Shown: positions 1 through 23,522 of the stretch, piece after piece
Layout: each line of letters opens with the position of its first letter
Numbering within the stretch: the first letter of the stretch is position 1
Assembly: GCA_009823505.1 (NCBI GenBank)
Contig: VZQC01006264.1
Location: forward strand, 389,968 to 453,967
Direction: 5' to 3'
Length of the DNA: 64,000 nt
Origin: Rhizomys pruinosus
Taxonomy: Eukaryota > Chordata > Mammalia > Rodentia > Spalacidae
Made by a program: the position numbers and the translations under genes
Notes under the pieces: model-generated
The model's database searches: none
What the model was told of the DNA's origin: nothing
The model's input: the letters and a program-made list of their open reading frames with translations, nothing else

Positions 1-1070
1 GGAGGGAAGGGGGCCTAGGTGCACTTTGCACAACACCTCTATAGGGTGTGACCACCCACCCCAGCCTCTCAGGTAATTGGCACTTGTGGGGAGAAGTAGG
101 GCCTGGGTTTGCTGGGGATAAGTTTCCAGGACACACCTCAAAGCCCACATGTAGGCCCTGATGTGGGACTTGGGGGTTCGGGTAACTTGATGTTTAGCAC
201 TTTAACTCCTTTGTCTTTGAGGTGTGGGTATGGGGGCAGTTGTCAGAAGTGGCACTTGGGTGGGACCTCTCCCTCTCACAATGGCTATAAGGGGCAAACT
301 AGTGTGTAGAGCCCTCTTGCCAAATGGCAAGGCCCTGGACAGGACTCATTAGTCTGCCCACTTCCCCACTCTGGCTCAAAGGTGACCACCATCCTGCACA
401 GATCCTCAAGAGGGACCAACATGGCAAACTCTAGGAGGTGGTGGGCATGGACTTGGAAGACTCAAGCCCTGGGTCCTTGGCATAATGTAAAAGTCAGGGT
501 CTGCAGATCTACCTCTGGCTCAATGCTTGCCTGCCCTGAATATGAGAAAGTGCCAAGGATGGACACTTCATGAAGAACCAGGGTGCACTTTATGCTCTGG
601 CTCAGCCAGATAACGTTCCTCCTGGGGGCCCTTGAGCCTTCCTGTCCCTCTGCTGGTCTTCTCTGAAGGGAGAGCCTAGAAAGAGAGGGCTGTCCCTCTC
701 TGCCCCTGCTAGGTGGGACCCAGGCTGCTTTCCTTGCCCCAGAGGCCTGGTTTCCCAAGTCACCCATCCTACCTGACTGCAGCACCTCCTAAACTTTGGA
801 TTGTTCGGTTTGGTCTTAACGCAGTTCTCATTACACAAGTGCATTTCTGGCCATCACTTGTAACCATAGATATACACAATATATATTCTATCTAAAAAGT
901 GTTTTATTTGCAAGATGTTTTGAGGTGAGCTTGGGTCCTGCCCGCCTTGTGATCATCTGTCCCCATCCTCATCCCCGCCTCGCCTCCTAGCCCCGAATGG
1001 CATGGGGTTGGCCATCAATTGTATGTATTAAAAATGACTGTATCAAATAAATGTTTATTGATTTTTTTTC
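1..1070 (+). other. Probable 3' UTR end of an upstream gene (ZNF512B by synteny)
   Basis: No convincing coding exon is visible. An AATAAA signal at 1046-1051, followed by a T/G-rich stretch, lies only about 145 bp before the UCKL1 start codon. In human and mouse the gene immediately upstream of UCKL1, in the same orientation, is ZNF512B, so this is inferred to be the end of its last exon. I did not recognise any ZNF512B protein sequence here, so the assignment rests on the poly(A) signal and known gene order only. Confidence 0.4.
1046..1051 (+). terminator. AATAAA poly(A) signal just upstream of UCKL1
   Basis: A canonical AATAAA is followed within about 20 bases by a T-rich element. It sits between the presumed 3' UTR of the upstream gene and the UCKL1 CpG island, so transcription of one gene ends very close to where the next begins. 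Confidence 0.55.
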
Positions 1071-1195
1071 CAGGGCTTTTGTGCGGCTCATTTTGTGCAA
1101 AGGCGCCGGCTCTCCCACAGCGGGCGCGCGCTCGGTGCCGCGCGGCCTTGTGGGGCTCCTAGTCCGCAGGGCGCGCCTCCCGGTTTCGGGACGCC

Positions 1196-14274
<13,079 letters not shown>

Positions 14275-14406
14275 TTCCCAGTCTGAGCCACTTCCACTTC
14301 CACCTAACTTCCTGTATCCTGACCTGGGATTACAGAGGCGACACATTAACATATTTTAATTTTAAAATGTTACCAATAATATTCACTTCACACATTTTAT
14401 AAAAGA

Positions 14407-14412
14407 AATAAA
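14407..14412 (+). terminator. UCKL1: UCKL1 poly(A) signal
   Basis: AATAAA lies 133 bp after the UCKL1 stop codon, giving a short 3' UTR (14275 to about 14430). No closer signal is seen. Confidence 0.85.
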
Positions 14413-14598
14413 GCTTCAGAAAATGAACACATGACTGGTTTCAGGTATGGTGGGAGTATATTCTTGGTGGGCTCTGGGCTCAGGTACTCTGTGCAAGCTG
14501 TAGGAGAATGAGGGTGCTCAGCATAATGAGGCATTCTCAACTCTACATTCTTAGAGTTGGAGCACATTTATTACCCAGTGGAGATGAGGGCATGTCCT

Positions 14599-15158
14599 TG
14601 TTAGCTTTCTATTGCTGTGATAAAGCACTCCAACCAAAACCAAGTTGGGGAGGAAAGGGTTACACATCCAGATCACAGTTCATCACTGGAAAATCAGGGC
14701 AGGAATCTACAGGCAGGAACTGAAGCACAGACCATGGAGGAATGCTGCTTACTCCTCTGGCCTGTGCTCAGCCTACTCTTTTTTTTTTTTTTTTTTTCCT
14801 TTTTTTTAAAATCTCTTTTGTGAGACAGGGTCGCCTTGTAGCCCAAGCTTCCATGGATCTCGCGCTGTAAGACCGGCTGGCCTTGAACTCACAAGAAGAT
14901 CCGCCTGCCTCCCCTGCCTCCCAAGTGCGGATTTTTGTCTTTTTTTTTTTTTTTTTTTTCAGAGCTGAGGACCAAACCCAGAGATTAAAGGTATGCACCA
15001 CCATACCCAGACAACTTGGTCGTAGACCAGGGGTGGTACCACCCACAGAATACCTCACAGACATACCCACAGGCCAATCAGATAGAGGAATTTCCCCACT
15101 TGAGGAAGATTCCTTCTTTCTAGGTGTGTCAAGTTGACAACCAAAGCCAACCATGACA
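14599..15158 (+). repeat. LTR-like dispersed rodent repeat, copy 1
   Basis: Starts tgttagctttctattgctg and carries the gtgtcaagttgaca block near its 3' end. It shares the whole layout with copies at 29124-29498, 40045-40450 and 53610-54013. About 190-235 bp of antisense B1 lies inside it. Non-coding. I infer a solo LTR of an old endogenous retrovirus or MaLR-type family; the family name is uncertain. Confidence 0.7.
14777..15012 (-). repeat. Antisense B1-like block inside the LTR-like repeat
   Basis: A poly-T start, a diverged B1 body and a second T-run at 14940-14959, then a B1 5'-end-like segment ending near 15012. Probably one or two rearranged B1 insertions. Confidence 0.6.
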
Positions 15159-15432
15159 GGTTAGAAGTAGGGCCTGTAGATGGAGCCTCTAGAACATGAT
15201 GGCCCTCTGACGTGGACCCAGGGACAGGGCCACCCAGGGCTGAATATCATAGAAGGCAGATTTTCTCCAATGACATTTGTACTACAAGAGACCCAACAGA
15301 AGCTGGTGTGTGGGGAGCCATGGGAAGGACTGAACAGTGGAAGAAGCCCCAGCTCCAAAATGGCCATGGTCTCAGAAGGCCAATTGTGTTCAGTTCCAGA
15401 GTTTCATGCAGCCTTGCTGGACTCTAGAGGCT

Positions 15433-15480
15433 AGGACAGGTTTCTTTTTTTTTTTTTAATTTTTTTAGGACAGGTTTCTT
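15433..15480. repeat. Tail-only insertion: T/A tract between direct repeats
   Basis: The 14-mer aggacaggtttctt occurs at 15433-15446 and 15467-15480, with only about 20 bases of T-rich sequence between. It resembles a retrotransposition TSD whose insert consists of the poly(A) tail alone. Confidence 0.75.
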
Positions 15481-16145
15481 TAGCAACTGCCAGACACCTC
15501 CACCTAGCCCTCCCATGCTACTGACATACACACAAGGACAGCTACTGGAAATGGCCTCTGGTCTCTGAACTGTGGCAGGTGAGCTGAGACACTAAGACAG
15601 ACTCCCCATTCAAGCATGGGTTGGGGCCTCTTTCCTGCCTCTCTGGTCTGCTTGGTTACCCTTCCTCACAAAGGCCTTGTCATGGGGGTAGAGATAGGAA
15701 GTTGCTGGGCAGAGGCCAACCCATGGTGGCTGGCAGATAAAGGTGGGTGACTTGTCCAAGGGGCAGCCAGGCACTGAAGACAGAGGACCAAAGCAGACGT
15801 CAGCAGGAGGGCCTTTTCCGTATCCCGGTAAGTAGACGCTTTCCCATGTCTCCAGGCTTTGTCTACTAGTTCATTCATTCCTGCACTGTGTGCTGGGAAC
15901 CTGCAGAAGGACCATTCTTTCCAGCCAGGTCTTCCTAGATGAGGAACTGGGAAACCTGTGAGAAATTGGTCAGGGTCCAGGTCCTTCTATCCAGGCCGAT
16001 TAGTTCCCTGAGAACAAATCAAAACCACACACATACCTATGCATGCCAATACCACCAACACATGTAGCACATGCAGCCACACAACCATACTATAGATAAA
16101 TATACCTCAAGTGTGGTAATGAAGCTAAGAGCTAGAAGGGGTGGG
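15481..16145. other. Intergenic sequence, no recognisable element
   Basis: Unique-looking intergenic DNA downstream of UCKL1. No exon, SINE or RNA gene seen. Confidence 0.5.
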
Positions 16146-16156
16146 CCTCTTGCTCC

Positions 16157-16400
16157 TTTTTTTTTTTTTTTTTTTAATTTCTGTATGTGTATCAATGTAC
16201 TGTCTGCATGCAGGTTTGTGCACCCGTGTCATACAATGACACGGAGGTCAGAGGAGGGTCTCAGATTCCCCTGGAACTGGAGTTCTCTTGGAATTGTAGT
16301 TTCAGACAGTTCTCAGCCGCCATGTGGGTGCTGGGGATTGAATCCGGGTCCTCTGCAAGAGCGGTCAGCGCTCTCAACTGCTAGGCCATCTCTCCAGCCC
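16157..16400 (-). repeat. B2 SINE, antisense, subfamily with 17-bp duplication
   Basis: Perfect 11-nt TSD cctcttgctcc at 16146-16156 and 16401-16411. Carries the internal duplicated ctccaattcc/ctccagttcc segment in reverse. Confidence 0.95.
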
Positions 16401-16627
16401 CCTCTTGCTCCAGTTCAACTGGCAACCAGCCCCTAGGGAAAGTTAGATTCCTCCATCTTCCTGAAGGTCAGTGGGGCCTTGAGAACCTGGAGCAGGAGGT
16501 CTGAGACTCTTGAGTCCTGCTTGGGTGGCCATTTTGGAGATAGACTGAGGCCTATCTTATCTTGACAAGGCCATATATAGGTCAAGAGAGTTCTTAGCCC
16601 TATTCTAGTTAAGGTCCCATGGGCTTT

Positions 16628-16793
16628 TTTTTTTTTTTTTGGTCTTTTCGAGACAGGGTCTCCCTGTAGCCCCAGCCGTCCTGGAACTCACTCTGTAGAC
16701 CAGGCTGGCTTTGAACTCACAAAGATTCGCCTGCCTCTGCCTCCCAAGTGCTAGGATTAAAGGCGTGCGCCACCACGCCCGGCTCCCATGGGC
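16628..16793 (-). repeat. B1 SINE, antisense, young
   Basis: CpG-rich, nearly consensus B1 with a perfect 13-nt TSD tcccatgggcttt at 16615-16627 and 16794-16806. Confidence 0.95.
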
Positions 16794-16806
16794 TTTATAA
16801 GTGGGT

Positions 16807-18618
16807 AGCTTTCTAAACAGCTATGGGGGAATGGTGAAGGGAGGGAGAAGCAACTTCTCTAGCTCCTAAGACCAGGGTATATAAGCTCTAAGCCCTTGTA
16901 GCAACAAATTCTAACAACTCCATGTACTTGGGGGCAAGACTGAGACTGAAACTGAGCCTGGGTGGAGTTAGCCAGGGAGCTCCCTCAGGGTATTAGTTGG
17001 GTTCAGAGCTAGAAAGTCCTTGTACCTCCAGATGCCTAGGTCTGTCTTGGCTCAGTGCAGGCTGAAGGTAATGTGCACCTTGAAGACAGGTAAGCCAAAA
17101 ATAGTGAGCATGGGGGCAAGCAGATGGCAGAACAGAGCCTGGCAGTGGGTGGGAGGCTAGATGTGGACCTAGAGCGTGCCCCCCCCCACTCATCTAGAAA
17201 CCTGTGACACCCCACACACACACACACACACACATTGTCTTGAAACCCCTGTGACACTGCGTAAATGTTCCTGCTCCTAAATCTGGCTGCCTTGGGCTTG
17301 GGTGGTGCCTCCAGGACTGTCCAATCCAAGAATGGTATCTTAGAAGGTCAATCTCAGGTTTGTCAGTCTATGAAGTGCCACCCCTTTCCCCAGCTCAGCA
17401 GTTACAGGTGATAATGGATACCCAGGCTTGGCTAGATGGGAAGCCTGGTGCCTGGGAGCCTTGGAACTCATAGTCCCAGAATGAGGTACATGTGGTGGTC
17501 ATGTTGATAGTAGTCAAAGTGTCTGGTCAGTTCGTGAAGGACCCTGGTACACATATGAAGTGCCTATGTTATACTGCTGAATCAGGAAGCAGGCAAAGAT
17601 GGTTGGACCTGGACCATGTGGCATGTGGTAGGTTGGGTGCTCTAGGAGTCCTGCAGCAAGGGCACTATAGGTAGAACATCTGCAGGACCACACAGCTTCC
17701 CACACCTGGTGAAAAGTGGGAGGCTGCCAGAGAAAATTGTGGAGGCTAGGGGACAGTTTTCAGGCTCCCTAAATTCAAGCTCAGGGCTAGAGGTCAAGTT
17801 AAGGGAGGAGGCCCTGACTGAGAGTCATTGAAGAAACACATTTTGATTTGGGTGTCCTTGAGTAATGAGAGGAATAGGATGTCTGGCATATGTGGAAATA
17901 TTCTGGACTGGACAGGAGCAAGGATAACTTTAGCAATGATAATCTCAGTGTGTGTGTGGAGCAGCCAGGCACACCAACTTCATAGCAGGGGTCTCTCTCT
18001 ACCATCAGACCAACCAGCTTTCAGCTAAAGGCCAAGAACAGGTAAGCATTTCAGCTCCCACAGATTCCAGTTGCATGTTTCCTGGCTTCAACATAGCGAG
18101 GGCCCAAGAAACATGGAACCCTGTGTTCCCCACTGTGCTGATCTGGAGACCTGTCCAGACCAAGGACAGATGGGGGTTTGGGGCAAGTGCCCTGCACTCA
18201 TCAGCACAGGCCACTACTGTGCTGTGCCAGTTGGAGCCACTCAGGTGCTTGCTCTAGAGCATGAAAGCAGTTGGTAGCAGCACAGCTCCATTGCCAGCCA
18301 GGCACACTGCTCCAAACCCAAACGCCAGACAAGTTCTGTGGACCCAGCCATCTTGATTCTCCCAGGCTCTGCTGCAGATCATCCCCTTGTGGATCCTGGG
18401 GAGGGGCTTGCTGTGGTTTCACAGCAAGTAGGTAGGGACACCCTAACTACCCCAAGCCACTGAACTTGACACACCTCCCTGAGTGGCAGGCCCCCAGCTG
18501 ACCACCTCTCCAGAGACCTTGTGTGATATAGTGGTCTTGGGGTGAGGGCAGTGCCATGCAATGATCCCTCTGCCCACCACTTTGAATGTCCCTCTTTCAG
18601 GCTTGGCATTATGCATTT
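16807..18618. other. Intergenic stretch between UCKL1 and DNAJC5
   Basis: Mostly unique sequence with a (CA)n run at about 17212-17234. No coding potential with conserved features was recognised. Confidence 0.5.
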
Positions 18619-18632
18619 AAGAATCCCATACT

Positions 18633-18884
18633 GGGGCTGGAGAGATGGCCTAGCGGTTAAGAGCGCCGACCGCTCTTACAGAGGACCCGGGTTCGATTCC
18701 CAGCACCCACATGGCGGCTGAGAACCGCCTGAAGCTCCAATTCCAGGAGAACTCCAGTTCCAGGGGAATCCGAGACCCTCTTCTGAACTCCGCGGCTTTG
18801 CACGACACGGGTGCAAGGACTTGCATGCAGACAGTACATTCATACACATACAAAAAAAAAAAAAATTTAAAAAAAAAAAAAAAA
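18633..18884 (+). repeat. B2 SINE, sense, 17-bp-duplication subfamily
   Basis: Near-consensus B2. Its TSD aagaatcccatact is at 18619-18632 and 18885-18898. A third copy of the same 14-mer ends the next element. Confidence 0.95.
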
Positions 18885-18898
18885 AAGAATCCCATACT

Positions 18899-19034
18899 GA
18901 GGGTTGGAGAGCTGGCTCAGCAGTTAAAAGAGGAGGACCCAGGTTCAGGTTCCAGCATGTTCTTCAGACCTCCATGGGCACTGCAGGACATGGGTACACT
19001 CACATACATGCAGGCAATACACTCATACACATAA
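18899..19034 (+). repeat. Older B2-like SINE with internal deletion
   Basis: Begins gggttggagagctggctcag and ends in catacacataaa. It is flanked on both sides by aagaatcccatact (18885-18898 and 19035-19048), so two SINEs have used the same target. Confidence 0.85.
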
Positions 19035-19159
19035 AAGAATCCCATACTTAAAATGTCAAAAATAATAAATGTAGACTCTGCTTAAGGAAATTCAGAAGAG
19101 CTAATCAGGGATAAACACCTGGCAGCAACTCTAAGGTTGACAGGGTTGAAGCCAGAACA

Positions 19160-19262
19160 TCAGCCAAGTATCATGCCCCCTTTAATAGCATTCAAGAGGC
19201 AGAGGCAAACAGATCTCTGAGTTCCAGGCCAGCCAGGGCTACATGGTGAGATGTAGTAAAAG
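19160..19262 (+). repeat. Degenerate B1
   Basis: Recognisable by the ctttaat, ggcagaggca and gttccaggccagcc blocks. No clear tail or TSD. Confidence 0.6.
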
Positions 19263-19407
19263 GAACAGCAGAATGTAGACCACCACTGTACAGAGTATTT
19301 TGGGGCTACCAGTCAGGGGAAGGCCTCCAGACTTCACTCAGTGCTATCCCGCCCCTGGGCAGCTCTGTGTGAGCAGCAAGTATTTAAAGTCCTGGGTGGC
19401 CAATTTA

Positions 19408-19608
19408 AAATTTTTTATGAGCCTTTTGCCTGTATAAGTGCACCACATGCATGCAATGCCCATGGAGGCCAGAAAAGGGCATTGGACCCCCTGGAACTGC
19501 TGTTACCTGTTAACTACAGTTGTTAGTCACCATGTGGGTGCTGAGAAACGGAAGCCAGATCCTCTGAAAGAGCAGTGCTCTTAACTGTTGAGCCATCTCT
19601 CCAGACCC
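19408..19608 (-). repeat. B2/B3-type SINE, antisense
   Basis: Perfect 17-nt TSD cctgggtggccaattta at 19391-19407 and 19609-19625. The body is diverged from the young B2 copies. Confidence 0.85.
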
Positions 19609-19760
19609 CCTGGGTGGCCAATTTATAAGAGCAGGGATAAAATGTTATTAATTCATGTGACATGACCTGGGCAAGAGATGAAATGAATGCCAGACCTGGG
19701 AACACCCACACAGGCACATTTGTAACTGAAAAAAACCCAATGAAAGTCAGACTGCAGGTG

Positions 19761-20177
19761 CCGGGCGTGGTGGCGCTCGCCTTTAATCCTAGCACTTGGG
19801 GGGCTGGAGAGATGGCCTAGCGGTTAAGAGCGCCGACTGCTCTTGCAGAGGACCCGGGTTCTATCCCCAGCGCCCACATGTCGGCTGAGAGCCGTCTGAA
19901 ACTCCAATTCCAGGAGAACTCCAGCTCCAGGGGAATCTGAGACCCTCTTCTGACCTCCGCGACGTTGCACGACACGGGTGCACAGACTTGCATGCAGGCA
20001 GTACATTCATACACATATAGAAATAAATAAAATTAAAAAAAAAAAAAGTAATCCTAGCACTTGGGAGGCAGAGGCAGGCGGATCATTGTGAGTTCAAGGC
20101 CAGCCTGGTTTACAGAGTGAGTTCCAGGACAGCTGGGACTACAGGGAGACCCTGTCTCGAAAAGACCAAAAAAAAAG
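19761..20177 (+). repeat. B1 SINE split by a B2
   Basis: B1 halves at 19761-19800 and 20049-20177 join cleanly when the B2 is removed. The outer 17-nt TSD aagtcagactgcaggtg lies at 19744-19760 and 20178-20194. Confidence 0.95.
19801..20048 (+). repeat. B2 SINE inserted in a B1
   Basis: Full-length young B2 of the 17-bp-duplication type. Its TSD taatcctagcacttggg (19784-19800 and 20049-20065) is itself B1 sequence, proving the order of insertion. Confidence 0.95.
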
Positions 20178-20446
20178 AAGTCAGACTGCAGGTGTAGCAC
20201 ACCTATGAAAAATGTTGTCAACCAATGGGATGCTCATGGAGCAGACATTAGCAGACAGGGCATATAGCGTCATGAGCAGAACAGGTGACACATATGCAGG
20301 GAACACCTCAGATCAGGTTAGGAAAGAGGGGCACAATCTAGACAATTTACCATTTTCTTCCTTTCAGGGAAACCTTAATCAAATGACTTAAGTCTTAGGT
20401 CTGTAGTTTCAAGGTGTTTTAGTATTTCTAGGCTGCCTTTTTCCTC

Positions 20447-20451
<5 letters not shown>

Positions 20452-20491
<40 letters not shown>

Positions 20492-20634
20492 TGTCTTTTT
20501 GAGACAGGGTCTCCCTATAGCCCCAGCTGTCCTGGAACTCACTCTGTAGACCAGGCTGGCCTTGAACTCACAAAGATCCGCCTGCCTCTGCCTCCCAATG
20601 CTAGGATTAAAGGCGTGTGCCACCACACCCGGCC
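20452..20634 (-). repeat. B1 SINE, antisense, with long poly-T
   Basis: Near-consensus reverse B1 preceded by a T-run of about 35 bases (its A-tail). Confidence 0.9.
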
Positions 20635-20647
20635 CAATTCTCAAACA

Positions 20648-20784
20648 TTTTTTTGAGACAATCTTGTTATGTAGCCTTGGCTGGTCTGGAACAACCTATA
20701 TAGAGCAGGCTGACCTCAAACCTGAGGCAATCCTCCTGCCTCTGCTTCCCTAGTGTAGGGATTACAGGCATGCACCACATTCAG
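20648..20784 (-). repeat. Old B1-like SINE, antisense
   Basis: Diverged copy beginning tttttttgagacaatcttg and ending in the gcatgcaccacattcagc 5'-end block. Confidence 0.7.
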
Positions 20785-20875
20785 CTTTCTCAAAAGATGA
20801 GCTTCACAGGGTTACATAGCAAGACTTGTCTCAAAAAACAACAAACCCCTTTCAACTAAATTTCAAGAGCTTCCT

Positions 20876-20958
20876 GGGGCTGGATATGTAGCTTAGTATC
20901 TGAGTGCTTGCCTAGTATGTGGGAAGCCCTAAATTCAATCTCTGGTAATACAAACAGG
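20876..20958 (+). repeat. ID-type SINE
   Basis: Short tRNA-derived element: ggggctggatatgtagctta, then gcttgcctagtatg, then a degraded B-box. Matches the ID layout rather than B2. Confidence 0.65.
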
Positions 20959-21138
20959 AGGAGAAGGGGAGAGTGGGAGAGGGGAAGATGGGGAGGAGGA
21001 GGGGTGGAGAAAAAGACTATGCCTAGTCTTTATGTTAAGCTAAAGGGCAAGAATTCACCCACCAGTCTGACCCCCTACCCCTGAGGTGGGGGGCAGGGAG
21101 GGGGAGACAGACACCAAATCAAAGGTTATGAAAACTTA

Positions 21139-21290
21139 TTTTTTTGGTCTTTTTGAGACAGAGTCTCCTTGTAGTCCCAGCTGTCCTAGAACTTACTCTG
21201 CAGACCCCAGGCTGGCCTTGAACTCACAAAGATCCACCTGCCTCTGCCTCCCAAGTGCTAGGATTAAAGGCGTGTGCCACCATGCCCGGC
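21139..21290 (-). repeat. B1 SINE, antisense
   Basis: Perfect 16-nt TSD aggttatgaaaactta at 21123-21138 and 21291-21306. Confidence 0.95.
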
Positions 21291-21624
21291 AGGTTATGAA
21301 AACTTATGCTGATTGCCCCCAAGCCACATCTGCTCTTACCTTGCCAACAGGTGTGCATACATGTGTGCAGAGTACCTCAAGCATGCCTCAAGAACTGTGA
21401 CATCTGGAGGGCCATTTAGGAAAGCACATGTAGGATGGACTCTATTCAGAGATGTTGGGGCATAAATCAGAACCAACTGGGGCCCATTTCTGGCAGCTGC
21501 TCTAGCTGCAGTTATACTCCAGGAATCCTAGGTAGGGATATGCAGCCAGGACACACATAGAGATGGAGCCACTTAGCAGGTTAGCATTAGTGGCCACTGC
21601 CCCAAGGATCATTAGGGGATAGCC

Positions 21625-22018
21625 CTGCTGGGTGTGGTGGTGGATGCCTTTAATCCCAACACTCAGAAGGCAGAGGCAGGTGGAGCTTTCAGAGTTCAAG
21701 GACTAGCCTAGGGGCTGGAGAGATGGCCTAGTGGTTAAGAGCAACGACTGCTCTTGCAGAGGACTTGGGTTCGATCCCCAGCACCCACATGGCGGCTGAG
21801 AACTCTTTAACTCCAGTTCCAGGGGAATCCGATGCCCTCTTCTGACCTCCGCGGCATTGTGCAACACAGGTGCTCAAACCTACATGCAGACAGTACATTC
21901 ATACACATAAATGAACAAATAAAGATATTTAAAAAAAAAAGGGACTAGCCTATTCTACATGGTGAATTCTAGGCCAACCACTGCAACATAGTGAGACCAT
22001 GTCCATCCCCCGAAAAAA
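21625..22018 (+). repeat. B1 SINE split by a B2
   Basis: A diverged B1 whose two parts (21625-21710 and 21942-22018) flank a B2. Confidence 0.8.
21711..21941 (+). repeat. B2 SINE inserted in a B1
   Basis: TSD ggactagccta at 21700-21710 and 21942-21952. A copy without the 17-bp duplication. Confidence 0.9.
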
Positions 22019-22188
22019 AGGGGTGTGTGTGAGCTGAGCCGCCTGCATGCTCCTTGCTCTTAAGCTGAGGAAAGAGGCCTATTGTGAGGTCAAGGTCTCG
22101 GGCTCAGAACTGAGGGCCACATCAGTTAAAACTGGTTCATGTAATCTCTGCACATGCTGCTTCAGATAGGTATTCAAAATAGTCACTA

Positions 22189-22348
22189 CAGGCCAGGCGT
22201 GGTGGTGCACACCTTTAATCCTAGCACTCGGGAGACAGGGGGATCTTTGTGAGTTCAAGGCCAGCCTGGTCTACAGAGTGAGTTCCAGGCCAGCTGGGGC
22301 TACAGGGAGACCCTGTCTCAAAAAGACAAAAAAAAAAAAAAAAAAATT
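22189..22348 (+). repeat. B1 SINE, sense
   Basis: Near-consensus B1 with a long A-tail. TSD atagtcacta at 22179-22188 and 22349-22358. It is the last SINE before the DNAJC5 3' UTR. Confidence 0.9.
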
Positions 22349-22358
22349 ATAGTCACTA

Positions 22359-22799
22359 TAGAGCAATGTGAGCAAGGGTGTGTAGATGGCAGCAGGGGAT
22401 GTTTCTGGAAGCTTTGACAAGTAGTGGCTGGTGATAGGTAAATGGGGGAAAAAAACAGAACCAAAAAGCCACTGTCCACTGGCTTAGTGTGGCCACTGAG
22501 ACTATAGGACATGTGTATGGCATTACCTGCTCAGGGTGGGCAGCCAGGGTTGTGAGGCAGAGATGCCCCACAAGGGCTCCAGAACCTGTGACCTGGCTGC
22601 CCTTAGCATGAGGACTTCATTAGCTAACAGGTCCTTTGTATTACTCCAGTCTTGGCATCAAGAGAATGGAGGGGAGTGTTTGTTTACATACAAGAAGATC
22701 TCCGCCTCTAGGGGACCCAGCAGGAACCAACAACAGGTGCCACTTCAAGGCTAAATTAATGAATGGAATTTGACAGTGATCCCTAAATAAGACACACAT
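22359..22799. other. Intergenic sequence before the DNAJC5 poly(A) site
   Basis: About 440 bp without a recognisable repeat or exon, downstream of both convergent genes. Confidence 0.5.
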
Positions 22800-22818
22800 C
22801 TGGTCTGCAGTGAAAACA

Positions 22819-22824
22819 TTTATT
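22819..22824 (-). terminator. DNAJC5: Distal DNAJC5 poly(A) signal
   Basis: Reads AATAAA on the minus strand, followed downstream by sequence rich in T and G. It is the last good signal before unique sequence gives way to SINE-rich intergenic DNA. Confidence 0.65.
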
Positions 22825-23516
22825 TTACAACAGCTATTTTTATTTTAGGTCAACATCCAGACATAGGAGACAGGTCACCATGCGAAACCACCATAGCCTT
22901 TGGCTTGGCACTTGGACTTGCATGGAGTCAGTCAGCCTAGGCTGACAGCAGCTTTCACTCTGGTGTACAGACTCCAATAGCAGGTAAAACTAGTATAAAC
23001 TTTCCATGCATTTGCATTTAGTTCTTAAAACACATCTATTCACTTCAGTGCCAACTTCTCCTCCCTATTCAGCATCAAAATGGTCTCATTTTCTAGGAAA
23101 ATATATCTACTAACCACATCACCTTTGGGATCCTTGACCCTGACTCCTCCATAGCCAGAAGCAAGGCCCTGCTCAGGCTATCTCCTTTACACACTCCTTG
23201 GTCACAAATGATATCTTTTTAATGTTTCAAGAGGGGAGTTTCTGGTCACTTGCTAGACCTCAAATACCTGGGGTCAGGTGAGGTTGGCATGGTCCCCAGG
23301 AATGGCTATTCCTGGTCTGGTGTCTGGTATGGTCAGTCTTGTGCCCAACCTAACTGAAGCCAAATACTTATGGGGGGGAAGAGTGCATACAATAGGCACA
23401 TGCACCAATGCATACAATGGGCTCAGGGTTTCTTTTCATGCTTTGTCAGGAGGTCCTATGGAGACCCTGTCCCTGCCCAACACACCAAGAAACCACAGAC
23501 CATTTTGGAGCCAACT

Positions 23517-23522
23517 TTTATT
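23517..23522 (-). terminator. DNAJC5: Alternative proximal DNAJC5 poly(A) signal
   Basis: A second AATAAA on the minus strand, about 700 bp before the distal one. It would give a 3.2 kb 3' UTR. Confidence 0.4.

Noticed and set aside
18650..18895. Many similar small frames reading MYECTVCMQVCAPVSCN... or MGGRGRQI.../[11 protein letters not shown]...
   Set aside because: They are translations of B2 and B1 SINEs and recur at every copy. They are not genes.
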